Below are positions 57,219 to 64,000 of a stretch of DNA of 64,000 nt, in pieces (positions within the stretch are counted from its first letter, which is position 1; every line of letters begins with the position of its first letter). Source of the stretch: Urbifossiella sp046350095 (GTDB lineage Bacteria; Planctomycetota; Planctomycetia; Gemmatales; Gemmataceae). The position numbers were made by a program, and so were the translations under genes. The notes under the pieces were generated by a model. The model was not told where the DNA came from. It saw only the letters and a program-made list of their open reading frames with translations, and did not search any database. The stretch is from NCBI GenBank assembly GCA_046350095.1, contig JAXMBA010000009.1, positions 260,058 to 324,057 on the forward strand. The letters run 5' to 3'.

Positions 57219-57404
57219 TTACGCGGCGTTTTCGACAGCGATCGACTGCGCCTGATCGACCCAGGCCCAGACCCGGTTGGCCGCTTCGAGTTGACCGGCC
57301 GCTACGAGCACACGCGCCAGCCCGTCCAGGGCTTGCGGGGTGTCGTTGCAGAGATCCCGGAAGCGGAACAGTTCGACGCTGAGGTCACCACCGATCGACT
57401 GCAT
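57219..57404 (-). CDS. Small hypothetical protein
   Basis: 61 residues. Two ATG codons are two codons apart. GGAGGT directly abuts the first and lies six bases before the second (57404), so the second is the better start. The middle (ALDGLARVLVAAGQLEAANRVW) looks like one TPR-type helix hairpin. No family recognised. It lies alone in a lower-GC stretch and is divergent from the next gene; a -10-like TAGACT is at 57489-57494. Confidence 0.5.
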   Translation of the reverse strand: MQSIGGDLSVELFRFRDLCNDTPQALDGLARVLVAAGQLEAANRVWAWVDQAQSIAVENAA

Positions 57405-57488
57405 CAACATACCTCCGATCCATCCCGGCCGGGGGAGGGTGGCGGGTGGAGTAACTCCCCAGAAACGACGGCACCAAATGGAGAGTTT

Positions 57489-57494
57489 AGTCTA
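57489..57494 (-). promoter_or_regulatory. Candidate -10 (TAGACT) for the small hypothetical gene
   Basis: Minus-strand TAGACT inside the ten-base word GTAGACTAAA, which is also found at the promoter of the PSD1 operon (near 8742-8751). It is 84 bases before the start at 57404. The surrounding 57405-57651 gap has no gene. Confidence 0.32.
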
Positions 57495-57601
57495 CTGTTT
57501 CGGTGCAGGAAATCCAGTCAAACCCGGCGCTGTCGGCAAATTCTCCTAAGACCGTCTGGAGAACCAGTTGTCGAACGGGTGGCGATACCCGTTTCCGCCC
57601 G

Positions 57602-57607
57602 TACAGT
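57602..57607 (+). promoter_or_regulatory. Candidate -10 (TACAGT) for the unknown gene at 57652
   Basis: TACAGT lies 44 bases before ATG 57652, nearly the same distance as the copy ahead of the Sua5 gene. No clear -35. Confidence 0.3.
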
Positions 57608-57651
57608 AGCCCCGACGGACCCCGCATCGCCCCGGAGTGGGCCGGCCCGCA

Positions 57652-58965
57652 ATGCCGATCACGCTCTCGCTCACCGGCCAGGCCGACGACGGCCCAGAAC
57701 GGTTCAGCCGCGCCGAAGCCCGCGACTGGCTCGGGCGCGCGGCCGTCTGGTTCGAACAGGTCGGCGACACCGTCCTTGACGCACCCGTCGTCCGCGACGC
57801 GGACGACCGGCCTGTCGTTTTGGTGTCCTGCCATCCTGCGGTGCCTCCGGCCGAATTGCGGCTCGGGGCCAGTGGGCGGTTGCGGGTGTTCGCCCGCACC
57901 GACGCCGCGGGCCCGGGTTACCATGCCCACTTGTGCGGCCTTCTGAAGCAGTTCGCAGCCGAATTCGGTGTCGCTTGGGTGGCCGACGACGCGGACGACC
58001 CCACGGGCTTTTTCACCAACACGAACCGGCCGGCATGCGAGCGGGCGTCCGACACTTGGCTCGGAGGCGAGTGCAGTCGGGCGCTTGGTGCGCGGGCGCC
58101 GGTGGCGATCGGACTACCCCCCAACCACGGCTTCATGCACCCCGGCCCGGTCCTGACGCCGCTCGGCCCGCGCTCCCGCGCGTGGCTCGAAGCCGCCGCG
58201 TCGAACCCGCGCTCCGGACGCGACGTGTTCGCGTGGTGGTCGCCGGGCACGGACGCCGGCTTCTACCGCAATCGCGCGCTGTGCCGGCTCTGGTGCGATT
58301 TCCCCTGGCGGCCGCCGCTGACGGAGGCCGAGGGGGAGATGACCGACGGCATCGCCAACGACCTGGCGAGCGCGTACAAGCTCGACCCGGCGGGAGACCT
58401 CCCGTGGCGCGAGTGGCTGGAGGTGCTCGACGCCATCGAGAACGACGAGGAGGGGCATACGGTCAACCCCTCAGACCCGGAGTTGCGCGAGCGGGTGGCG
58501 CAGCGGGCGTTCGAGTTCGCCGCCGAAGGGCCGCCCATCGGCTACCGCCGAGGCCCGGTTCGCGCCCCTGTCGGTTCCGGCTGGTCGATCGTCGTGCCCG
58601 GCGACTTCGCCCGCGAGCTCGGCGAAGACCGCACCTGGACCGGCTGGAACGCCACCCGCACGGTGTGGTTCCACGCGGTCGGCTACACCAAGCCGGACGG
58701 CACCCGCCCGACGCCGGAGGAATCCGTCGCGGTGGGCCGCCGGAGCCTGCCGGACGGCGACGCGGTGGGTGGTGTGAGCCTACCAGGGTTGTGCGGCGAG
58801 GCGGTGTTCGGCGAGACGACCGACGAGGGCGAGCGCCGCGTGTGGCGGCTCAGCGGCGTGACGGCGGCCGACGGCCAACTCGTGGTGTGCCACGTGTACA
58901 GCGAGACCGCCGCCGACCGCGACTGGGCCGTCGAGACGTGGCACAGCCTGAGGCACGACGGCTGA
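57652..58965 (+). CDS. Unknown protein
   Basis: 437 residues, cytoplasmic by appearance. Trp- and Asp/Glu-rich, with FFTNTNRPACERASDTWLGG-like segments near 120 and a beta-rich C-terminus (SGWSIVVPGDFARELG, TVWFHAVGYTK, ATWHSL-type end). There are no catalytic motifs I can name. Codon use is like that of its neighbours. An in-frame GTG at 57637 overlaps a GGAG and is less likely as a start. It is transcribed toward gdhA and ends eight bases before its stop, so the two are convergent. Confidence 0.7.
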   Translation: MPITLSLTGQADDGPERFSRAEARDWLGRAAVWFEQVGDTVLDAPVVRDADDRPVVLVSCHPAVPPAELRLGASGRLRVFARTDAAGPGYHAHLCGLLKQFAAEFGVAWVADDADDPTGFFTNTNRPACERASDTWLGGECSRALGARAPVAIGLPPNHGFMHPGPVLTPLGPRSRAWLEAAASNPRSGRDVFAWWSPGTDAGFYRNRALCRLWCDFPWRPPLTEAEGEMTDGIANDLASAYKLDPAGDLPWREWLEVLDAIENDEEGHTVNPSDPELRERVAQRAFEFAAEGPPIGYRRGPVRAPVGSGWSIVVPGDFARELGEDRTWTGWNATRTVWFHAVGYTKPDGTRPTPEESVAVGRRSLPDGDAVGGVSLPGLCGEAVFGETTDEGERRVWRLSGVTAADGQLVVCHVYSETAADRDWAVETWHSLRHDG

Positions 58966-58973
58966 CGCGGCCG

Positions 58974-60251
58974 TTACGGGAACAGCCCGCGCTTCAGCTT
59001 CTCGGTGGCGACCTTTTGCACGCCGAGGCTCAGCGCCGCCAGCCGGTTCGACAGCTTCCGCTCCACCGCCTGCTTGCGGACGCGGGTGAAGGCCTGCATC
59101 ATCAGCTTCCGCAGCTCGTGGTTCACGTCCTCCTCGCTCCACATGAACTGCTGGATGTCCTGAACCCACTCGAAGTAGCTCACCGTCACGCCGCCGGCGT
59201 TGCACAGCACGTCCGGGATGATGTAAATGTCCGACGCCGCCAGAACCGCGTCGGCGTTCGGCGTCGTCGGCCCGTTCGCGCCCTCCGCCAGCACCCGGCA
59301 GCGGAGCTTTCCCGCCACGGTCTCGGTAACGACGCGTTCCATCGCCGCCGGCACCAGCACCGTGCATTCTGTCGTGAGCAGGTCGTCCGCCGCGATCTCG
59401 TCGGCCCCCGCGAACCCTACCACCGTCCGGCGCGTGTTCGCCGGGGCGTTGACGTGCTTCGTCAGGGCGGCGACGTCGATCCCTTTCGCGTTGCGGATCG
59501 CGCCGTAGCGGTCGCCGACGGCCACGACCTTCGTGCCGATCTTGTTCAACTCCTCGCACGTCACCGAGCCGACGTTGCCGAACCCCTGTACGACGGCGGA
59601 CGCGCCGACGGGGTCGATGCGGAGTTCGTCGAGGGCCGCGCGGACGCAGTAGACGACGCCGCGGCCGGTGGCCTCGCGGCGGCCGAGGCAGCCGCCGAGT
59701 TCCACCGGCTTGCCGGTCACCACCTCGGGGACCGCGTAGCCGATCTTCATCGAGTACGTGTCCATGATCCACGCCATCGTCTGCTCGTCAGTGCCCACGT
59801 CCGGGGCCATCACATCCACCCGCGGGCCGATGATGGACAGCACTTCCTCGGTGAACCGCCGGGTGACGCGCTCCTTCTCGCCGGTGCTGAGCGCCGCCGG
59901 GTCGCAGGTGATGCCGCCCTTGGCGCCGGCGAACGGCAGGTTCATGATGCCGCACTTCCAGCTCATCCACATGGCCAACGCCGCGACCTCGCCCAGGTCC
60001 ACGGACGGGGCGTAGCGGAGGCCGCCCTTGCTCGGGCCGCTGGTGAGCGAGTGCTGGACGCGGTAGCCCATGAAGATGCGGGTGGCGCCGTCGTCCATGC
60101 GGACGGGGAAGCCCGTGATGAGCGAGCGCTTGGGGACGGCCAGACGGGCGGCGATGCCGGGGTCGAGGTCGATCGCCGCGGCGACGGCCCGGAGTTGTTC
60201 CGCAGCCATCCGGTAAACCGGCGACGACTCGTACAGGTTGTCGGAGGCCAT
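58974..60251 (-). CDS. gdhA: Glu/Leu/Phe/Val dehydrogenase (glutamate dehydrogenase)
   Basis: 425 residues, typical of hexameric GDH. N-terminal substrate domain with GPSKGGLRYAP and PFAGAKGGI (catalytic Lys in these), and an NAD(P) Rossmann domain with VQGFGNVGS. The C-terminal EGANGPTTPNAD segment and NAGGVTVSYFEW are family signatures. It converts glutamate to 2-oxoglutarate and ammonia, or the reverse. The cofactor is not clear. A -10-like TAGAAT lies 36 bases upstream. Confidence 0.94.
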   Translation of the reverse strand: MASDNLYESSPVYRMAAEQLRAVAAAIDLDPGIAARLAVPKRSLITGFPVRMDDGATRIFMGYRVQHSLTSGPSKGGLRYAPSVDLGEVAALAMWMSWKCGIMNLPFAGAKGGITCDPAALSTGEKERVTRRFTEEVLSIIGPRVDVMAPDVGTDEQTMAWIMDTYSMKIGYAVPEVVTGKPVELGGCLGRREATGRGVVYCVRAALDELRIDPVGASAVVQGFGNVGSVTCEELNKIGTKVVAVGDRYGAIRNAKGIDVAALTKHVNAPANTRRTVVGFAGADEIAADDLLTTECTVLVPAAMERVVTETVAGKLRCRVLAEGANGPTTPNADAVLAASDIYIIPDVLCNAGGVTVSYFEWVQDIQQFMWSEEDVNHELRKLMMQAFTRVRKQAVERKLSNRLAALSLGVQKVATEKLKRGLFP

Positions 60252-60287
60252 GAGGCGGTCTCGGCGGGAGAGGGGAGAACCACCTCT

Positions 60288-60293
60288 ATTCTA
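60288..60293 (-). promoter_or_regulatory. Candidate -10 hexamer (TAGAAT) for gdhA
   Basis: GCGGTAGAATAG on the minus strand lies 36 bases before the gdhA ATG at 60251. It is part of the recurrent TAGAAT set. Located between the pfk terminator hairpin and gdhA. Confidence 0.42.
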
Positions 60294-60323
60294 CCGCCGG
60301 GGCCGACGCAACCCCGAGTCCGA

Positions 60324-60355
60324 AGCGGGCTACCCGCCGTGGCGGGCGGCCCGCT
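60324..60355 (-). terminator. Hairpin after the phosphofructokinase gene
   Basis: Outer stem AGCGGGC (60324-60330) with GCCCGCT (60349-60355), inner stem CCCGCC (60333-60338) with GGCGGG (60341-60346), GT loop. It starts nine bases past the stop of the minus-strand PFK gene at 60364, and before the gdhA promoter. No T-tract, so strength is uncertain. Confidence 0.58.
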
Positions 60356-60363
60356 CGGGGCAG

Positions 60364-61722
60364 CTACTCGACGACGTGCCCGAACTCTTCGCGGAACTTC
60401 TCCGGCGTCAACTTCACGACCGCGGCCAGTTTCTGCAGGCGGTCGCCGTCGGCGAAGTCGGCCGGCTCCAGGCGGATCATGTACCGGCGGGCGCACTCGT
60501 AGTTCTCGGCGTCCACGTCCACCAGCCGCGGCCGCATCCGCTGCGTCTTCGGGTTGATCATGTCCTCGAACTTCAGCGGCACCAGCTTCCCCTCCAGGAA
60601 GCTGACGATCGCCCCGTACTTGTCCGACTCGGGCGACAGCAGGAACTTCACCGCCCCGTAGCCGAGGTTGCGGGTGTACTCGGCGTCGAACGGGATCGGG
60701 TCGGCGCAGCGCAACTCGTACCCGAGGTCCTTGTCCACGATGGTCGTCTTGAGCCCGAGCACGTCGAGTCGCTTCGAGAGTAGCGCCCGGACCATGCGGC
60801 CGAACTCGATCTCGCCGAGCCGGAGGTGGCCGAACGCGTCGCGCTCGACGTTGCCGAACCGCCCCAGGTACTCGGCGAGTGCCTCGTCCTGCTCCTTCTT
60901 GCTCCGCCGCTTCAACTCCGCGACGAGGGCCGCAGGCATCAGGTCCCACATGGCGGCGAGCAGGCCGTCCTCGCCGATCGACTCCAGAAGCCCCTCGGAG
61001 AGGATGGCCAGGCCGTACCCGCGGCCCTGGGCCTTCCGCTTGATCATGGAGCCGATGAGGATGTCGCACACCAGCTTCAGCGTGACCGGCTTGCCGCGGA
61101 ACTCCTCGGCGATGATCGTGACCGTGGCGGCGGAGGCCTTGCCCACGCCGAGGGCGAGGTGGCCCGCCGCCCGACCCATGCACACGATCAAGTACCAGCG
61201 GGTCGTTGTCTTGGCGTCCTCGCGGACGTTGCTGGCGACCTGCACGCCGTAGTGCCGGGCCGTCTCGAACCCGAACGTCGGGACGCCCGGCGGCAGCGGC
61301 AGGTCGTTGTCGATCGTCTTCGGCACGTGGGCCACCTTGATGGCCCCGTTGCACTGCTTGTACACCTGGCTGCCGCCGAACGCCGTGTCGTCGCCGCCGA
61401 CCGTGACCAGGTACTTGACGCCGAGGCCCTGGAGGGTGCTGATGACGCGGGCGAGGTCTTCCGGCTTCTTGGCCGGGTTCGTCCGGCTGGTGCCGAGGAT
61501 GGAGCCGCCGCGGTGGTAGTACGGGGCCACGTCCGGGATGGTCAGCGGCCGGGCGGCGGACGCGTCGCCGAGGACGAGGTTCTTGAACCCGTCGGTGAAT
61601 CCGACGACCTCCAGCCCCTGGTTGATGGCCTCGATGGTGACCGAGCTGATGACCCCGTTGATGCCGGGGGCCGGCCCCCCGCCTGTGACGATCGCCAACT
61701 TGCCGCGGCTCGACTCGGCCAT
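60364..61722 (-). CDS. pfp: 6-phosphofructokinase family, PPi-type signature
   Basis: 452 residues, longer than bacterial ATP-PFK (about 320) and close to group II/PPi enzymes. Motifs: GGGPAPGINGVI (14-25), GGDDTA (109-114), PKTIDNDLP (134-142) with catalytic Asp138, and GFETARHYG. Asp112 and Lys135 are at the two positions that are Gly in ATP-dependent enzymes; the Asp/Lys pair is the mark of pyrophosphate-dependent PFK. So the likely reaction is reversible phosphorylation of fructose-6-phosphate by PPi. The ATG at 61722 is the family start. gdhA follows on the same strand with its own promoter. Confidence 0.9.
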   Translation of the reverse strand: MAESSRGKLAIVTGGGPAPGINGVISSVTIEAINQGLEVVGFTDGFKNLVLGDASAARPLTIPDVAPYYHRGGSILGTSRTNPAKKPEDLARVISTLQGLGVKYLVTVGGDDTAFGGSQVYKQCNGAIKVAHVPKTIDNDLPLPPGVPTFGFETARHYGVQVASNVREDAKTTTRWYLIVCMGRAAGHLALGVGKASAATVTIIAEEFRGKPVTLKLVCDILIGSMIKRKAQGRGYGLAILSEGLLESIGEDGLLAAMWDLMPAALVAELKRRSKKEQDEALAEYLGRFGNVERDAFGHLRLGEIEFGRMVRALLSKRLDVLGLKTTIVDKDLGYELRCADPIPFDAEYTRNLGYGAVKFLLSPESDKYGAIVSFLEGKLVPLKFEDMINPKTQRMRPRLVDVDAENYECARRYMIRLEPADFADGDRLQKLAAVVKLTPEKFREEFGHVVE

Positions 61723-61824
61723 GTGCTGCACCCTTCTCGACCCCAACCGGGGTAGACGTTCGGTGTTCAGGATCGGAACTGTCGCAGTCGTTTCAAGGGC
61801 CACGCCTCGGCGTAGGATGATGCC

Positions 61825-62148
61825 GTGAGCCACGCACACCACGCCATCCGACTCCGCGGCGCCTGGGCTGTCACCGCCGACGGCCAGCGCTTCCGGCACG
61901 CCCGCCCGTTCGGGTGGCCGGCGGCCCTCGACCCGCACGAGCGCGTCTGGCTGGTCGTGGTCGGGTGCGCTGAAGTCGCGCTCAACGGAACTCAACTCGT
62001 GCCGCGTTCCGCCACCGGGGAGCGGTTCGAGGCTGACGTCACGGCGCTGCTTCGACCACGAAATGAAATTCTGCTCACGCGCGACTTGGCGGCCCCGCCG
62101 CTTGACGTGACGCTCGAGGTGCGGGGCACGAATTTGGCCCCCGCCTGA
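61825..62148 (+). CDS. Small hypothetical protein, possible galactose-binding-like beta domain
   Basis: 107 residues, starting at GTG. It has LNGTQL and FEADVTALLRPRNEILL, which resemble the beta-sandwich sugar-binding domain of family 2 glycosidases (NG..L, D(V/I)T.LL...N.L). Too short for an enzyme. TAGGAT at 61813 could be a -10 or, as AGGA, a ribosome binding site. Divergent from PFK. Confidence 0.55.
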   Translation: MSHAHHAIRLRGAWAVTADGQRFRHARPFGWPAALDPHERVWLVVVGCAEVALNGTQLVPRSATGERFEADVTALLRPRNEILLTRDLAAPPLDVTLEVRGTNLAPA

Positions 62149-62282
62149 GCACCGTTGCGACCCCGGCCTGCATTGATCGGAATTCGCCCCGCCCAGTCGC
62201 CGGAAAGTACTGTGTGAGCTAGGCTCCTTCCGGCGGTCGGTGTCGCCACCGCCCGGTCGCCCCGTGTCAAGGACCGCGTTCG

Positions 62283-62933
62283 ATGTCCAGTTGTCCGACG
62301 TGCCGCACGGCACTCCCCGACGGGGTCACCAGCTGCGCCCGATGTCTGGCATTCGCCCCGGGATCGCCGCTGCTCGTCACCGTGGCACTCAGCCCGGGCG
62401 TCGCCTGCCTCGACTCCCGGTTTCCGGCCGACTCGCGGCCGCCAGTCACCCCGGCGCCCGAGCGCGCACTCGCCCCCAACACGGTCCTCGTCACTCCCTG
62501 CGGCGATGCGCGGAACGCCGTTCCCCCGACCCCCGCAGGCTCGTCGGACCGGGGGACTCTCGTACCGGTCGCTCCGCCGCCGCCGCCGGAGTTTGTGGTA
62601 AAGCTGCGGGTGATCCGCGGGCTTCGGGTCGGGGCGGAGTACCCCGTCTACCCCGGCCGCAACATCATCGGCCGGTTCGCCGACAAGCCGGTGGACATTG
62701 ATTTGACGGCGATCGAGCCCGACGGTCAGGTCTGGAGCTCACGCCGCCACGCCTGCCTGACCCTTGACCGGTCGCTGCTCGTCGTCGAGGATTTGAACAG
62801 CCTGAACGGTACGTGGGTGAACGGCTCGCGCCTCCGCGCCGGCGGGGCGCTGCCGCTGAAGGCCGGCGACGTGATTCAGATCGGCGTCGCCCAGCTCCGC
62901 GTGGACGTGGAGGCCGCCCCGCCGCCGGGCTGA
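62283..62933 (+). CDS. FHA domain protein with N-terminal zinc ribbon
   Basis: 216 residues. A zinc ribbon with Cys4, Cys7, Cys18 and Cys21, a Pro-rich linker (about 45-105), then an FHA domain (about 108-208) with GRFADKPVD, SSRRHACL, and LNSLNGTWVNG, which have the Arg, Ser, His and Asn residues that bind phosphothreonine. It would recognise phosphoproteins made by a Ser/Thr kinase; a kinase gene lies far upstream at 28.7-29.6 kb. The next gene starts 19 bases later. Confidence 0.88.
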   Translation: MSSCPTCRTALPDGVTSCARCLAFAPGSPLLVTVALSPGVACLDSRFPADSRPPVTPAPERALAPNTVLVTPCGDARNAVPPTPAGSSDRGTLVPVAPPPPPEFVVKLRVIRGLRVGAEYPVYPGRNIIGRFADKPVDIDLTAIEPDGQVWSSRRHACLTLDRSLLVVEDLNSLNGTWVNGSRLRAGGALPLKAGDVIQIGVAQLRVDVEAAPPPG

Positions 62934-62952
62934 CCCGACTCGAAGGGGGCAC

Positions 62953-64000
62953 ATGGTCCGCGTCACGTCCCTGCTGGCCCTCGCCCTCTACGCTCCGGTC
63001 ATCTCCGCGGCCGACCCGCCGCGGGTCGTGGTGTCGAGAGACGGCAAGAGCTTCGTTCGCTCACCCGGCGGCGAGCCGTTCCGTCCGTGGGGATTCAACT
63101 ACGACCACGATCCGGCCGGCCGGCTGATCGAGGACTATTGGGCCGACGAGTGGGACCGCGTCGAACGCGACTTCAAGTCGATGGCCGGGCTCGGCGCGAA
63201 CGCGGTCCGCGTTCACCTCCAGTTCGGCCGGTTCATGACCGACGCCGAGACGCCCGACGCCAGGAACCTGGAGCGTCTCGGCAAACTCCTCGACCTGGCG
63301 GCCCGCGAGCGACTCTACCTCAACCTCACGGGGCTGGGCTGTTACCACAAGGCCGACGTGCCCGCGTGGTACGACGGGCTCGACGAGGCGGAGCGGTGGG
63401 CGGCGCAAGCCCGCTTCTGGACGGCCGTCGCGGGCCGCTGCAAGGGGCGGTCGGTGGTCTTCTGTTACGACCTGATGAACGAGCCGGTCGTGCCCGGCGG
63501 CCGACGCGCCGCCGGCGACTGGCTCGGCCCGGCCTTCGGCGGCAAGCACTTCGTTCAGGTGGTGTCGCTCGACCAGAAACAGCGCCCGCGGCCGGACATC
63601 GCCCGTGCGTGGACGAAGCAACTGTCGGCGGCTGTCCGAGCGGCCGACCCGGAGGCGCTGGTGACGGTCGGCCTCGTGGACTGGAGCCTCGACCGGCCGG
63701 GGTTGACTTCAGGCTTTGTTCCGGCGCGGGTGGCCCCCGACCTCGACTTCGTGTCCGTTCACCTTTACCCCGAGGCGGGCAAGCTCGACGACGCGCTCAA
63801 GACTCTGGCCGGATTCGATGTCGGGAAACCGGTTGTCGTCGAGGAGACGTTCCCGCTGCGGTGCTCGCCCGCGGAGCTGGGCCGATTCGTCGAGCGTGCT
63901 GGCCCGCGGGCGGCCGGGTGGTTCGGGTTCTACTGGGGTCAGCCGCCGGCGGAGTTGCGGAGATCGCGCGAAATCAAGGACGCCCTGACGTTGGGCTGGC
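62953..64000 (+). CDS. Glycoside hydrolase family 5-like protein (cut by window end)
   Basis: Partial: 349 codons, no stop in the window. A signal peptide (about 1-20) indicates export. A GH5-type TIM barrel follows: the acid/base Glu177 in YDLMNEPV and a nucleophile Glu at 297 or 298 (VVEETFPL) are at the expected barrel-strand ends, and a GFNYDHD region near 47-53. Family members include endoglucanases and mannanases; the substrate is unknown. It follows the FHA gene by 19 bases and may be co-transcribed. Confidence 0.82.
   Translation, partial: MVRVTSLLALALYAPVISAADPPRVVVSRDGKSFVRSPGGEPFRPWGFNYDHDPAGRLIEDYWADEWDRVERDFKSMAGLGANAVRVHLQFGRFMTDAETPDARNLERLGKLLDLAARERLYLNLTGLGCYHKADVPAWYDGLDEAERWAAQARFWTAVAGRCKGRSVVFCYDLMNEPVVPGGRRAAGDWLGPAFGGKHFVQVVSLDQKQRPRPDIARAWTKQLSAAVRAADPEALVTVGLVDWSLDRPGLTSGFVPARVAPDLDFVSVHLYPEAGKLDDALKTLAGFDVGKPVVVEETFPLRCSPAELGRFVERAGPRAAGWFGFYWGQPPAELRRSREIKDALTLGW

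Overview
The window is about 68% GC by eye, with very short gaps between genes (none over 300 bases) and about 51 protein genes on both strands. It carries many markers of Planctomycetes: a DUF1501 protein next to a DUF1549/DUF1553 protein with a planctomycete-type cytochrome c motif, a large PVC-type heme protein with HEAT-like repeats, a surface protein with the LEDRVTP N-terminus, an N-terminal Clp-N/ThiD2 extension on ThiE, and a Tat-type Gfo/Idh/MocA oxidoreductase. The GC level and gene types point to the Gemmataceae, but I cannot name a genus or species. I see no rRNA, tRNA, CRISPR array or insertion sequence.

Layout. 1-8.7 kb: a hairpin repeat, an FAD oxidoreductase and aldo/keto reductase pair (+), then a four-gene minus-strand operon (PSD1-type cytochrome c protein, DUF1501 protein, alpha/beta-hydrolase esterase, alpha/alpha-toroid protein). 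9-13.3 kb: a 1429-residue surface protein with a trypsin-like protease interrupted by inserted repeats and followed by FG-GAP repeats. 13.3-20.8 kb: ceramidase-like and sugar isomerase genes, small lipoproteins, a WD40 protein, a histidine kinase with an NtrC-like regulator, and an SUI1/eIF1-like gene. 21-25.7 kb: PVC-type heme dehydrogenase and gamma-glutamyltransferase.

25.7-40.2 kb is mainly core metabolism and DNA maintenance: acpS, a PcrA/UvrD helicase, a minus-strand run gap - membrane protein - pgk - accD - protein kinase, the two subunits of a type IIA topoisomerase, and a PhnD-like/TolC-like pair. 40.4-49.7 kb: a Clp-N/ThiD2/ThiE fusion, then a minus-strand run of phosphoesterase, Ski2-like helicase, purU, amino-acid permease and PhyH dioxygenase. 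49.8-64 kb: oxidoreductase, an ECF sigma factor with a membrane protein and a secreted protein, a DUF429 protein, a TPR protein, Sua5, unknown genes, glutamate dehydrogenase, a phosphofructokinase with PPi-type residues, an FHA protein, and a GH5-like glycosidase cut by the window end.

Three things tie the region together. Glycolytic (gap, pgk, PFK) and lipid (accD, acpS) genes are interspersed, and a protein kinase follows accD. A hexamer TAGA(A/C/T)T recurs about 36-41 bases before start codons and is a good -10 candidate. Long imperfect hairpins sit in several intergenic gaps. The most unusual individual genes are the sigma-54-type regulator without a GAFTGA loop, AcpS with altered metal ligands, the kinase with an HRDLCARN loop, the triple-domain ThiE, and the split protease. 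No single wholly new multi-gene system is evident.
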